DNA of 64,000 nucleotides, from NCBI RefSeq assembly GCF_009301415.1, contig NZ_CP045072.1:97501-161500 (forward strand). The letters are read 5' to 3'. The notes under the pieces are model-generated. The model was not told the origin of the DNA. It worked only from the letters and a program-made list of their open reading frames with translations, and did not search any database. This DNA comes from Paracoccus kondratievae. GTDB lineage: Bacteria; Pseudomonadota; Alphaproteobacteria; Rhodobacterales; Rhodobacteraceae. Positions within the stretch are counted from its first letter, which is position 1; each line of letters begins with the position of its first letter. Both the position numbers and the translations under genes were made by a program. Positions 28,784 to 38,165 of the stretch are shown one piece after another.

Positions 28784-29721
28784 TTCACCAGACCGATGTC
28801 CTTGAGGATGGCGCCGGTCGCGGCCACGTCTTTTTCAAGCTGGGCCTCGAATTCGGGACCGGCCAGATATGTGTCCATCCAGCCCTTGTCGGCCAGCTGT
28901 TTCTGCCAGTTTTCGGATTTCACCATTTTTTCGACATCGGCGGTCACCTTGGCCTTTTGCTCGTCGCTCAGGCCGGGGGCAGCGGCGACCATGCGCCAGT
29001 TCTCAAGCGTGACGTCCAGACCGGCCTCTTGCAGGGTCGGGGCATCGACGCCTTCAAGCCGCTCGGGCGAGGTGACGGCCAGAAGGCGCAGGGTGCCAGC
29101 CTGGATCTGGGCCTCGAACTCGCCCAGAGAGGAAATGCCCGCAGTCACCTGATTGCCAAGGATCGCGGCCAGAGCCTCGCCGCCACCGGAATAAGCGATG
29201 TAGTTGATCTTGGTCGGATCGACGCCTGCGGCTTTGGCGATCAGGCCAACGGCGATATGGTCGGTGCCACCGGCCGAGCCACCGGCCCAGCTGACCGCGC
29301 CGGGATCAGCCTTCAGCGCCTCGACCAGGCCGTTGATGTCCTGGATGGGCGAGGCGGCGGGAACCACGATCGCCTCATATTCGCCGGTCAGGCGGGCGAT
29401 GGGCGTCACATCCTTAAGCGAAACGGGCGAATTGTTGGTCAGGATCGCGCCGACCATGACATAGCCGCCGACGATCAGCGTGTCGGGGTTGCCCTTGTTC
29501 TGGTTGGCGAATTGCGCCAGCCCGATGGTGCCGCCGGCGCCGGGCACGTTCTGTACCTGCACCGATTTCGAGATGCCTTCTTCTTGCATCACGGTCTGCA
29601 TGGTGCGCGCGGTCTGGTCCCAGCCGCCGCCGGGGTTGGCGGGCGCGATGATGGTGTAATCGGCCATGGCCGGCAGGGCAGTGGCCGCCGCAAACAGGCT
29701 GGCAAGAACGAATTGCTTCAT
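28780..29721 (-). CDS. tctC: Tripartite tricarboxylate transporter, substrate-binding protein TctC
   Basis: The 313-residue protein has a signal peptide ([20 protein letters not shown]) and the TTT-binding-protein start [40 protein letters not shown] and [20 protein letters not shown] follow. It captures the carboxylate in the periplasm for TctAB. ATG 29721 is chosen because ggaagacc precedes it and it starts the signal peptide; upstream in-frame codons are not conserved-looking. Confidence 0.93.
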   Translation of the reverse strand: MKQFVLASLFAAATALPAMADYTIIAPANPGGGWDQTARTMQTVMQEEGISKSVQVQNVPGAGGTIGLAQFANQNKGNPDTLIVGGYVMVGAILTNNSPVSLKDVTPIARLTGEYEAIVVPAASPIQDINGLVEALKADPGAVSWAGGSAGGTDHIAVGLIAKAAGVDPTKINYIAYSGGGEALAAILGNQVTAGISSLGEFEAQIQAGTLRLLAVTSPERLEGVDAPTLQEAGLDVTLENWRMVAAAPGLSDEQKAKVTADVEKMVKSENWQKQLADKGWMDTYLAGPEFEAQLEKDVAATGAILKDIGLVK

Positions 29722-29905
29722 GGTCTTCCTCCGCATCGGGCCGGACGCATCGGCGCCGGTCCCATCATTCGTTTTTCTGGCTTTGGCCCGCATTTCTCCC
29801 GGAATGCGGACGTCCTCCTGAACCCGCGCGCAGGCGGGTCCTGTCACCTTTCCAGCACAGAAAGCTGTCATGGACCTGACATGGTGGCGAAAATCGTCGT
29901 CGGCG

Positions 29906-30985
29906 CTATTGCCCGGCCAAAGCACTGTTCCAGCGGCCAAGCAGGCTCGCCCGTGTCGCCTGATCCAGATAGGCGAGCAGGCCGGGACTGACCGGCACCG
30001 GCTTCAGCCGCAGCCCGGCCAGATCCTGCATGCCGCCCGCCGGTCCCGGCTGGCCCGAGACCTCAAGGCTGACCGCTGACAGCCGCAGAGTACGTGACAG
30101 CAGGCCCTGCCCCTCGGGCGACATCAGAAAGGCCAGGAAATCCGCGCCAAGCCCGGGCTGACGCGCCGCCGCAGGCACCAGCGCCACGCGTGAGACGACG
30201 ACAGTAAAGTCGCGCGGCAGGATCACACCCACGTCGGGATGGCGCCGCGCCCAGTCGGCGGCATATGAGCCCAGCAGGTTATAGCCCACCGCCAGCCGTC
30301 CGTCGGCGATCCGTTCCAGCAGATCGGCCGAGGTCGGGAATTGCTGCACCTCTGCCCGGCCCATGGCACGCACCACCGACCAGATATTTGGATAAAGCTC
30401 CTGATCGCGGGCCAGAAACAGATAGCCCACGCCCGAGCGCGCCACGTCATAGGTGCCGATCCGGCCCCGCGCCCCGGCCGGGTGTTCGGCCATCCAGCGC
30501 ATCAGATCGGCGCGTGTGGCCGGAGGTTCGCGCCCGGCAAAGCTGGGCTTGTGATAGGCAAAGACCGCGGGTTCAAAGGTCAGCGCATAGGCGGTGTCGC
30601 GCCAGTTTGCCCAATCGGGCCAGTCGGGCGTGTCCGGGGTCTCGACCGCGCGGGCATAGCCGTCGTTGGCCAGTTTGACCTGCAGATCCATGGCCGAGGA
30701 AAAGGCAAAATCCGCCGTTCCTGTGCCTGATCTGGTCTCGGCCACGATGCGGTCGTGCAGCTCGGTCGTCAGCAGGTTTTCATAACGCACCGTGACGTCC
30801 GGGTGCCGGGCCTGAAAGGCCGCAATCAGCGGTGCGGCCAGATCATTGTCGAGCGAGGAATAGATCGACAGCTCTTGCGTCTGATCGTCGGGGGCCGGGA
30901 ACAGGGTAACCTGCGCGGACACGCCGCCTGCCCACAGCGTAAGTGCCGTGGCGATGGCTGGCATGATACGGTCGAACAGGCGCAT
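29906..30985 (-). CDS. Extracellular solute-binding protein (ABC iron/putrescine type), stand-alone
   Basis: A 359-residue periplasmic protein with a signal peptide ending ALTLWAGGVSAQ. ELSIYSSLDNDLAAPLIAAF, FEPAVFAYHKPSF, ARSGVGYLFLARDQ and DFLAFLMSPEGQGLLSRTLR are typical of family-1/6 (Fe3+-type) binding proteins. No permease or ATPase is adjacent. It is divergent from a two-component system (79-base gap) and upstream of tctC in the same orientation. Comparable binding-protein/TctDE-like groupings suggest it may present a ligand to the sensor kinase; this is inference. Start ATG 30985. Confidence 0.85.
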   Translation of the reverse strand: MRLFDRIMPAIATALTLWAGGVSAQVTLFPAPDDQTQELSIYSSLDNDLAAPLIAAFQARHPDVTVRYENLLTTELHDRIVAETRSGTGTADFAFSSAMDLQVKLANDGYARAVETPDTPDWPDWANWRDTAYALTFEPAVFAYHKPSFAGREPPATRADLMRWMAEHPAGARGRIGTYDVARSGVGYLFLARDQELYPNIWSVVRAMGRAEVQQFPTSADLLERIADGRLAVGYNLLGSYAADWARRHPDVGVILPRDFTVVVSRVALVPAAARQPGLGADFLAFLMSPEGQGLLSRTLRLSAVSLEVSGQPGPAGGMQDLAGLRLKPVPVSPGLLAYLDQATRASLLGRWNSALAGQ

Positions 30986-31027
30986 GATCTGCGACTTTGC
31001 CAAAGCGGTGGGCCGTTCACAAGTCTG

Positions 31028-31055
31028 CCTTGCGCCGCTAGGGTGCGTCGCAAGG
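31028..31055. promoter_or_regulatory. Inverted repeat before the response regulator gene
   Basis: The arms ccttgcg (31028-31034) and cgcaagg (31049-31055) end next to the ribosome-binding site of the response-regulator gene, in the region shared with the divergent solute-binding protein. It may be a self-regulatory site or an RNA hairpin. Confidence 0.3.
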
Positions 31056-31064
31056 GGGGAAACC

Positions 31065-31736
31065 ATGCGCATCCTGCTTGTCGAGGACAACCTGTCGCTG
31101 GCCGAGGGGCTGACCGCCCTTTTGCGGCAGTCAGGCTATGCGGTGGATGTGGTCCATGACGGGGCCTCGGCCGAGGCGCTGGCGGCGGCGGAAAGCTTTG
31201 ATCTGGTGATCCTGGATCTGAACCTGCCCCAGATGGACGGGCTGGAGGTCCTGCGGGCAATGCGCGCGCGGCGCAACCCGGCGGCGGTGATGATCCTGAC
31301 CGCCCGTGGCGCGCCCGAAGAGCGGGTGCGCGGCCTTGACCTTGGCGCCGACGACTACCTGATCAAACCCTTTGACATCGGAGAGTTCGAGGCCCGCATC
31401 CGCTCGCTTCTGCGGCGTCAGGCGGGGCTGCGCAACTCGACCGTCAGCTTTGGCGATCTGGTGCTGGACCAGACGGCACGCAGCTTCATGCTGGCGGGGC
31501 AGCCTCTGGACCTGCCGGCGCGGGAACGCGGGTTGCTGGAGCTGCTGATCATGCGCGCCGGCAAGGTGGTGACGCGCGACGCCATTGTGCAGTCGCTGAC
31601 CTCGCTTGAGGATGACCTGTCCGCGAATGCGATCGAGCAATATGTCAGCCGGCTGCGCAAGCGGCTGGCTCCGGCCGGGCTGACGGTACGCACCGCGCGC
31701 GGCATCGGCTATTTCCTTGACCGGGCGGCGCCTTGA
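31065..31736 (+). CDS. OmpR-family response regulator (TctD-like)
   Basis: A 223-residue regulator: receiver domain MRILLVEDN with phospho-acceptor D51 (LVILDLNLPQMDG), the KPFD lysine, and a C-terminal winged helix (ARERGLLELLIMRAGKVVTR ... NAIEQYVSRLRKRL). The subgroup matches TctD/QseB-like regulators. ATG 31065 follows aagggggga. Its stop overlaps the kinase start. Likely targets are the divergent binding-protein gene and tctCBA. Confidence 0.93.
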   Translation: MRILLVEDNLSLAEGLTALLRQSGYAVDVVHDGASAEALAAAESFDLVILDLNLPQMDGLEVLRAMRARRNPAAVMILTARGAPEERVRGLDLGADDYLIKPFDIGEFEARIRSLLRRQAGLRNSTVSFGDLVLDQTARSFMLAGQPLDLPARERGLLELLIMRAGKVVTRDAIVQSLTSLEDDLSANAIEQYVSRLRKRLAPAGLTVRTARGIGYFLDRAAP

Positions 31737-33163
31737 TCCGGCGGCCCTTTTCCCTGCGTCGCCGCCTGCTTGCGTGGCTGTTGCTGGCGACGCTGGTGCT
31801 GGGAACGGCGGCCCTGATCGACACCTGGCGCGAGGCGGTGCGCATGGCCAACGCGCTGGCCGACCGGGTGCTGGCGGGCTCGGCCCTTGTCATTGCCGAG
31901 CGCGCCTCGCTTGACGAAAACGGCCGTATCGCCATCGAGATCCCTTATGGCGCGCTGGAGATGCTAAGTTCCGCCGCGCAGGACCGGGTGTTTTACCGCG
32001 TCGACGGTCCGCCGGGCCATATCGTCACCGGCTATGGCGATCTGCCCATGGCACCGGCGCGTCCGGGCAGCGGACCGGCCTATGCCGATGATGTTTTCCG
32101 GGGCGAGCCGGTGCGGGTGGCAAGCCTTGCCCGTGCCGCCTCGACCGGGATCGACGAGGTGCCCTTTGTGGTCACCGTGGCCGAGACCACAAATGCCCGG
32201 CGCGAACTGACGCGGGCAATCCTGATGCGCTCGGCCCTGCGGCTGGGGCTGATGATTGCCGGGGCGGCGCTGATCGTCTGGATCGCGGTGACCCTGTCCC
32301 TGCGCCCGCTTTACCGGCTGAGCGAAGAGATCGCGGCCCGCAGCCCCGATGACCTGAGCCCGATCGGGACGCAGGTGCCATCCGAGGTGCGCGGGCTGGT
32401 CGGGACGGTCAACGGGTTCATGCGCCGGCTGGGGGCGGCGCTGGACGGGATGCGCAATTTCACCGGCAATGCCGGGCATCAGCTCAGAACGCCCCTGACT
32501 GTGGTACGCACCCAGCTGGCGCTGGCGGCACGGGCCGCGACCCTGCCCGAGGCGCAGGCCGCCGCCGCCAAGGGCGATGCCGCGGTGGCACATGCAGAAC
32601 GTATCCTTGCCCAGCTTTTGCTGCTGGCTCGGGTGGATACCGCCGAGGGCGCGGCTTTGGCCGCCCCGCTGGATCTGGTGGCTCTGGCACGCGATCTGAC
32701 CGCCGAACATATCCCCGCCGCAGCCGAGGCCGGGATCGACCTTGGCTTTGAGGGCGAGGGGTCGTTGCTGGTCCGGGCCGAACCCCTGTTGCTGGGCGAG
32801 GCACTGAGCAACCTGATCTCGAACGCGCTGCTTCACGCAGGACGGGCGGCGGTGGTGACTGTCCGCGTCAGGCGCGACGGCGGCGCGGCGGTTCTGGAGG
32901 TCGAGGACAACGGCCCCGGCATCCCGACCGGGGCGCGTGCCGCCGCCGTCAGCCGTTTCAGCCGGGGTGAGACGACCGGGCCGGGCATGGGGCTGGGCCT
33001 GCCGGTGGCGCTGGAAATTTCCAGTCTTTTCGGGGGCAGGCTGACTTTGGGCGAAGGCGCGGGCGGTGGTGGGCTGCTGGCGCAGATCGCCTTGCCGGTG
33101 TTGGCGAGCGAATTCTTCGCGCAGGAAAATGCCGCGATTGATGGGAAACCCTTGCAATCGTGA
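31733..33163 (+). CDS. Sensor histidine kinase (TctE-like)
   Basis: A 476-residue membrane kinase with two transmembrane helices (about 10-30 and 170-190) bracketing a periplasmic domain of the TctE/2CSK_N type. H249 lies in NFTGNAGHQLRTPLTVV, the N-box is NLISNALLHAG, and the G-boxes are VEDNGPGIP and GMGLGLPVALE. The frame starts with TTG 31733, overlapping the regulator stop by 4 bases. A rare start codon is therefore used for coupling; no ATG alternative precedes the first helix. Confidence 0.92.
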   Translation: MIRRPFSLRRRLLAWLLLATLVLGTAALIDTWREAVRMANALADRVLAGSALVIAERASLDENGRIAIEIPYGALEMLSSAAQDRVFYRVDGPPGHIVTGYGDLPMAPARPGSGPAYADDVFRGEPVRVASLARAASTGIDEVPFVVTVAETTNARRELTRAILMRSALRLGLMIAGAALIVWIAVTLSLRPLYRLSEEIAARSPDDLSPIGTQVPSEVRGLVGTVNGFMRRLGAALDGMRNFTGNAGHQLRTPLTVVRTQLALAARAATLPEAQAAAAKGDAAVAHAERILAQLLLLARVDTAEGAALAAPLDLVALARDLTAEHIPAAAEAGIDLGFEGEGSLLVRAEPLLLGEALSNLISNALLHAGRAAVVTVRVRRDGGAAVLEVEDNGPGIPTGARAAAVSRFSRGETTGPGMGLGLPVALEISSLFGGRLTLGEGAGGGGLLAQIALPVLASEFFAQENAAIDGKPLQS

Positions 33164-33297
33164 CTGTGATTCGCCATCTTTCGCCCGTTCGCGTCCTCGT
33201 GAACGCAGTTTGATGTCCGGGCCCCTCTGGCGGACGTGGCGGCACGTTCGTGATGTCGGCATCGATCTTTTACCAGCCGCCTGGATCTTGTTCTGAC

Positions 33298-34392
33298 ATG
33301 CAGCAAGGAAACACCCCGTCTGCGGCGGGCTCGACGAATGGAACCCATCGTCCGACCCTGCAATATTTCAAATGGTCGTTCATTGTCACCTTCCTTGGTC
33401 TCGCGCTTGGCGCGGTGCTGGGATGGCAGACCACAGGTACTGTCGGTGGTGCACTGACGGTCTTTTTTATCTGTGCCGTGCTTGCGGTGCTGGAAATCTC
33501 GCTTTCCTTCGACAACGCTATCGTCAACGCCAACAAGCTGAAAGAGATGACCCCGAAGTGGCAGCGCCGCTTTCTGACCTGGGGTATCGTCATCGCGGTT
33601 TTCGGCATGCGGGTGATCTTTCCGCTGCTGATCGTCGTCATTGCTGCCAATATCGGCCCGTGGCAGGCGATGATCCTGGCTGCGACCCAGCCCGACGAAT
33701 ATTCCCGGATCATGCAGGATGCCCATCTGCCTATCGCGGCTTTTGGCGGCACCTTCCTGATGATGGTCGGCCTGAGCTTCTTCTTTGACCACGAAAAGGA
33801 TGTGCACTGGGTCCGCTGGCTTGAGGACCGCATGCAGCGCTATGCCACCATCCGCGGCATCGAGGTCGCGGTTGTGCTGGTGACGGTGCTGATCTTTTCG
33901 CGCTTTCTGGAGGGGGCCGAATCGCAGGTGTTCTTTCAATCCGCGATCTGGGGCCTTCTGACCTTTTTGCTGGTCGAGGTGCTGGGCGGTCTTTTGGACA
34001 GTTCGCAGCAGACCTTGCAGGCCGGGGCCAAGGGCGGTCTGGGCGCGTTCCTTTACCTCGAGGTTCTGGACGCCTCATTCAGCTTTGACGGGGTGATCGG
34101 TGCCTTTGCGCTGACCCACAACCTGTTCGTCATCGCCATCGGTCTGGGTATCGGCGCGATGTATGTCCGCTCGATGACCATCATGCTGGTCGAGCGCGGG
34201 ACGCTGTCCGAATACCGCTTTCTGGAACATGGCGCCTTTTATGCAATCGTCGCCCTGTCGGTGATCATGTTCGTGCAACCGCTCGTGCATATCCCGGAGG
34301 TCGTGACTGGTCTTGGCGGCGCGACGCTGATCGGTATCTCGCTCTGGTCCTCGATCCGCTGGAACCGCAAAAACTCCGAGGCCGAGGGCTAA
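33298..34392 (+). CDS. DUF475 (TerC-like) integral membrane protein
   Basis: A 364-residue protein with about nine hydrophobic helices. VLAVLEISLSFDNAIVNANK and VLDASFSFDGVIGAFALTHN are the paired acidic membrane motifs of the TerC/DUF475 group, proposed to move metal ions (Mn or Ca) or to act in metal and tellurite homeostasis. ATG 33298 is chosen tentatively; GTG 33250 or ATG 33253 upstream would add about 15 residues. It stands alone, and I saw no manganese riboswitch-like leader. Confidence 0.85.
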   Translation: MQQGNTPSAAGSTNGTHRPTLQYFKWSFIVTFLGLALGAVLGWQTTGTVGGALTVFFICAVLAVLEISLSFDNAIVNANKLKEMTPKWQRRFLTWGIVIAVFGMRVIFPLLIVVIAANIGPWQAMILAATQPDEYSRIMQDAHLPIAAFGGTFLMMVGLSFFFDHEKDVHWVRWLEDRMQRYATIRGIEVAVVLVTVLIFSRFLEGAESQVFFQSAIWGLLTFLLVEVLGGLLDSSQQTLQAGAKGGLGAFLYLEVLDASFSFDGVIGAFALTHNLFVIAIGLGIGAMYVRSMTIMLVERGTLSEYRFLEHGAFYAIVALSVIMFVQPLVHIPEVVTGLGGATLIGISLWSSIRWNRKNSEAEG

Positions 34393-34424
34393 AACGCCCC
34401 GCCTCATATATGCCTTTCGGGGTC

Positions 34425-34451
34425 GCCGCCTTTCGGGGTGGCGGCCCTTTT
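34425..34451 (+). terminator. Terminator after the DUF475 gene
   Basis: The stem gccgcc / ggcggc (34425-34430 and 34440-34445) has a 9-base loop followed by ccttttg, about 30 bases past the stop codon. Confidence 0.6.
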
Positions 34452-34484
34452 GCTATCCTGTCACTGGTTCGGGACGGGGGCGAC

Positions 34485-35423
34485 ATGCGCTATCTGGTTG
34501 CTTTTCTGGTCGTGATTGCCGTGGCGGCGCTGCTTTACTGGCGTCATGTGCAACGGGCAGCGGCGGATGACGATGCCGATGTGCAGGCGCTTTACCAGTC
34601 TGGCCGGGTGCTGCCATCGGGGCCGTTGCGGGTCTATCATCTGGGCCACAGCCTTGTGGGGCGCGACATGCCGGCCATGCTGGCGCAACTGGCCGGGCAG
34701 GGGCATGATTATGCGCTGCAATTGGGCTGGGGCACGGCGCTGAGCGAACATTTTCAGGGTAGCGGGGCGATCAGCGGTTTTGAGCAAGAGAACGCCACCC
34801 CGCATTACCGTGATGCGCATGAGGCGCTGAAATCGGGGGAATACGACGCCTTTGTCATGACCGAGATGGTGCGGCTCAAGGATGCGCTGCGTTACAAAGA
34901 CAGCAGTGCACACGCGGGGAAATGGGCGGCCGAGGCCGCGGCAGGCAATCCCGATACCCAGATCTTTCTGTATGAAAGCTGGCATGCGCTGGACGATCGG
35001 CCCGAATGGTTGGGGCGTCTGCCAGATGATCTGGAAACCATGTGGAAGCCCGGACTGCTTTGGCCCGCCACGCGGGCGGCGGGCAGACCGGTCTGGCTGA
35101 TCCCCGCCGGGCAGGTGATGGCGCGTCTGGTGGCCGAGGCCGAGGCGGGCGGTATCGCTGAGCTGACCTCGCGCGAGGATCTTTTTGCCCGCAATCCCGA
35201 CGGCTCGCTTGATACGATCCATCCTAATGATCTGGGCATCTATCTGGTGGCGTTGACCCATTATGCGGTGCTTTACGGCAAAAGCCCGGTCGGCCTGCCG
35301 CATCAGTTGCTGCGTGCCGATGGCACCCCCGCCGATGCGCCTTCGCCGGAATTGGCGCGGCGCATGCAGGAACTGGTGTGGGAAGTGGTCCTGGCCGAGC
35401 CTTTGACTGGCATTAATCCATGA
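34485..35423 (+). CDS. Membrane-anchored SGNH/GDSL-like hydrolase, uncharacterised
   Basis: The 312-residue protein begins with a single N-terminal helix (YLVAFLVVIAVAALLYW) that would anchor it with the body in the periplasm. RVYHLGHSLVGRDMPAMLAQ resembles an SGNH block I, with the serine in GHS. TIHPNDLGIYLVALTHYAVL resembles block V with a D-x-x-H-like catalytic pair. FLYESWHALDDRPEW lies between. ATG 34485 follows gacgggggcgac. The substrate is unknown. Confidence 0.65.
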   Translation: MRYLVAFLVVIAVAALLYWRHVQRAAADDDADVQALYQSGRVLPSGPLRVYHLGHSLVGRDMPAMLAQLAGQGHDYALQLGWGTALSEHFQGSGAISGFEQENATPHYRDAHEALKSGEYDAFVMTEMVRLKDALRYKDSSAHAGKWAAEAAAGNPDTQIFLYESWHALDDRPEWLGRLPDDLETMWKPGLLWPATRAAGRPVWLIPAGQVMARLVAEAEAGGIAELTSREDLFARNPDGSLDTIHPNDLGIYLVALTHYAVLYGKSPVGLPHQLLRADGTPADAPSPELARRMQELVWEVVLAEPLTGINP

Positions 35424-35558
35424 AATCCGAACGCTGATTTTACGCTGGATTGAAAATAATCCCGTTGATCCGGCGCTGATTCTGCCTTCTTGGCAGGCAT
35501 GACTGATTGCATGGCGGGCAACTGCCCGATCGGCGGTCAGCCCTGCGCAGGAGGTTCG

Positions 35559-36071
35559 ATGCTTACCGGGTTCGTGCTGTTCTATGTCGGTGCCGTTCTG
35601 TTTCTGAACGGGCTGTGGCTGATGGGCCGTATTGCCGATCGTGAGATCGTCGTCATCAACATTATCACCGCGCTGGTTTCAGGGGCGGCGGTGCTGCATG
35701 ACGCCTTTGGCGCGGGCGCCAGCGCCGCCAGCATCCGCAATGGCGCGCTAAGCCTGTTGTTCTGCACCACCTACCTGTGGGTCGCCTATAACCGGCTTAG
35801 CGGTGTCGACGGGCGCGGGCTTGGCTGGTTCAGCCTGTTCGTTGCCGTAACCACTGTGCCGGTTTTCCTGCGCGCACTTGCGGCGGCAGGTTCGGGGACC
35901 GAACTGTGGCTGGCCGCTAACTGGGCTGTCTGGGGTGTTCTGTGGTTTATGTACTTCATGCTGCTGGCACTTGGCCGGCCGATCCAGCGCCAGACGGCGT
36001 GGGTCACGCTGCTGGCGGGGATCTTTACCGGCTGGCTGCCGGGGTTTCTGCTGCTTGATGGGCTGATCTGA
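35559..36071 (+). CDS. AmiS/UreI family channel protein (urea or short amide)
   Basis: The 170-residue protein has six hydrophobic helices and starts MLTGFVLFYVGAVLFLNGLW with LMGRI, then a TTYLWVAYNRL block and ANWAVWGVLWFMYFMLLAL, as in UreI/AmiS proton-gated urea and amide channels. Caggagg precedes ATG 35559. No urease or amidase is in the window, so its solute cannot be named. Confidence 0.88.
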   Translation: MLTGFVLFYVGAVLFLNGLWLMGRIADREIVVINIITALVSGAAVLHDAFGAGASAASIRNGALSLLFCTTYLWVAYNRLSGVDGRGLGWFSLFVAVTTVPVFLRALAAAGSGTELWLAANWAVWGVLWFMYFMLLALGRPIQRQTAWVTLLAGIFTGWLPGFLLLDGLI

Positions 36072-38156
36072 TCACCAGAACAGATGCGCCTCATCTATGG
36101 CGCGGCGCCAGAAGGCCTCGCGGTCGCTTTCGGGCTGCCAATCCAGCAGGCGCTTGGGCTTGGCGTTGTCGAAAGGCGACAGATGGCCGCGTGACTTCCA
36201 ATCCGCGCGGGATGCGGGTGCGGCGTCACGGCGGCGCAGGGCGTAGCGTTTGAGCCCCTGTTTCGCTGCATCGACCAGCCATAGCGCAGTCAGGTTTGAG
36301 CCGCTGACCCCGATCCTGGCCCCGGTGCGGCGATGGATGGCCTTGAAATAGTCGCGGCTGGTAAACATCGGCTCACCGATCAGGTTGAAGCTTTCGCCGA
36401 TGGCCTCGTCGCGTTCCATCATCGCGATCAGCCCGTCCGAGACATCATCGGCCAGCACAAAGGGCAGGATATTGCGGCCATTGCCCCACAGCCTGACCGC
36501 ACCGGCGCCATGCCAGCGCCCGATGCCCCAATGCTGCAACGGACCGCCGTCGCCCAGCACGATGCCGGGACGGGCGATGACCAGCCGCAGGCCCTGCGCC
36601 TGCATGGCAAGCAACCGTCGTTCGCCCTCGGCCTTTGAACGGGCATAGATGTTACGGCTTTCCATTTCGCCGAAATCGGTCGCCTCGGTGATCGTACGGG
36701 CAGGGTCGGACATATCATATGAGGCGATGGTGCCGGTGTGGATCAGGCGCCCGACCCCTGCGCGAAGCGCGGCGCGGCCGATATGCTCGGTCGTGGCGAC
36801 GTCGTTCTCCAGCGCGGCCTGCCAGCTTTTGTCGGTCGATTTTGCAAGGTTGAAAACGCAGTCCATACCCTGCATCGCCTCGGTCAGCGCGTCCTCGTCG
36901 CGCAGCGAAACGCCGACAGTCTGGACGTGATCGGCCAAGTCGGCAAAGGGTCCGTTCCCGCCGCGGGACAGCACGCGCACCTCATGGCCACGCTCAACCA
37001 GCCTGCGGGTCAGGTTGCGGCCAATAAAGCCGGTGCCGCCGATTACCATGACGCGGGGCTGCGGCATCCCGGCGGGGCGGGCCGGCGCAGCGGGCAGGGC
37101 GGGCAGGCGTGCCAGCGCGTCGTCGATGCCCTGCATCACGTCTTGGGCCGATGCGGGGGCAAAGCGCGGATCAGGCTCGCCCGCGCGGATGCCGTCGTAA
37201 AAGGCCGAGATCGTGGCGCGGAAACTTAGACCATAAGGGCTTTTCTGGTTCAGGGATGCAGCCTGCCGGAAGGCATTGCGCAGCCCTTCGCGCAGATGCG
37301 ACCCGGCACGTGACATCTCTTTGATCAGCGGGTTCAGCACCAGATCTGCGGTGTTGTCGCGGGTGATGACCAGCGCGTCCGCCGCATAATCCAGCCGCGC
37401 CATCCCGGCCGAGCCGCGCAGGCAGACCGAGCGGTCGTCAAAGGTTTCGACCAGCGACAGGTTGATCGTCACATCCACCTGACCGGCGCGGGCAAGGATG
37501 CGCCAGCTTTGCGGGCGCTTGTCGCCGCCGGGCAGGGTGATCCATTGGCCAAGGCTGACATGTTCGATCTCAAGTGGGCCGAACAGGTCCACCGCAAAGG
37601 AAAACGGATGCGGGCCCAGTTCACGCAGCAGGTTCTGCGTCTCGCGCAGCATCCACAGCCCATAGGGACCCGAGCGCAGCGGAACCAGCGGCAGTGCCCA
37701 GTTGATCTGTGCGCTTGAGACCAGCCCCAGATCACCTGCCTGCACCGCCTGCCTGAGCCGGCCATAACCGGGCAGGCCAAGAAAGTTGTGGCAGGCGCCA
37801 AGCTGACGGCCAGCGGCATCGGCTGCGGCGCGCATGGTGTCGATTTCGGCCACCGACAGGGCGACGGGTTTTTCAACCAGCACATACAGCCCTGCACCCA
37901 GGCATTTCACCGCCAGGTCGCAATGCAGGTTCGGAGGGGTCAGGATATGAACCACGTCACAGACTCCGGCCGCGATCATCTGGTCCAGATCGGTAAAGGC
38001 GGCGATGCCGTGGCTGGCGGCCAGTGCCCCGGCCGCGTCGCCGGCCGGGTCACAGACGGCGACCAGGCGCGCACCCGGCGCGGCCTTGATCGCATCGGCG
38101 TGCCACGAGGCGATATAGCCGGCCCCGATGATTCCGACGCGCAGCTCCGAAGTCAT
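36072..38156 (-). CDS. Fusion: Gfo/Idh/MocA oxidoreductase + NAD-dependent epimerase/dehydratase
   Basis: The 694-residue protein joins two NAD(P) enzymes. Residues 1 to about 340 are a Gfo/Idh/MocA dehydrogenase (GIIGAGYIASWHADAIKA, HILTPPNLHCDLAVKCL, VLVEKPVALS). Residues from about 365 are an extended SDR (RVMVIGGTGFIGRNLTRRLV, NLAKSTDKSW, NIYARSKAEGERRLL with the YxxxK pair, VLADDVSDGLIAMM). Such pairs act in nucleotide-sugar or surface-glycan precursor synthesis. It lies directly downstream of a glycosyltransferase on the same strand. Substrates are unknown. Confidence 0.85.
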   Translation of the reverse strand: MTSELRVGIIGAGYIASWHADAIKAAPGARLVAVCDPAGDAAGALAASHGIAAFTDLDQMIAAGVCDVVHILTPPNLHCDLAVKCLGAGLYVLVEKPVALSVAEIDTMRAAADAAGRQLGACHNFLGLPGYGRLRQAVQAGDLGLVSSAQINWALPLVPLRSGPYGLWMLRETQNLLRELGPHPFSFAVDLFGPLEIEHVSLGQWITLPGGDKRPQSWRILARAGQVDVTINLSLVETFDDRSVCLRGSAGMARLDYAADALVITRDNTADLVLNPLIKEMSRAGSHLREGLRNAFRQAASLNQKSPYGLSFRATISAFYDGIRAGEPDPRFAPASAQDVMQGIDDALARLPALPAAPARPAGMPQPRVMVIGGTGFIGRNLTRRLVERGHEVRVLSRGGNGPFADLADHVQTVGVSLRDEDALTEAMQGMDCVFNLAKSTDKSWQAALENDVATTEHIGRAALRAGVGRLIHTGTIASYDMSDPARTITEATDFGEMESRNIYARSKAEGERRLLAMQAQGLRLVIARPGIVLGDGGPLQHWGIGRWHGAGAVRLWGNGRNILPFVLADDVSDGLIAMMERDEAIGESFNLIGEPMFTSRDYFKAIHRRTGARIGVSGSNLTALWLVDAAKQGLKRYALRRRDAAPASRADWKSRGHLSPFDNAKPKRLLDWQPESDREAFWRRAIDEAHLFW

Positions 38157-38165
38157 GGCAAACCC

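Noticed and set aside
33164..33297. Manganese (yybP-ykoY) riboswitch upstream of the DUF475 gene
   Set aside because: The leader shows no recognisable conserved riboswitch core.
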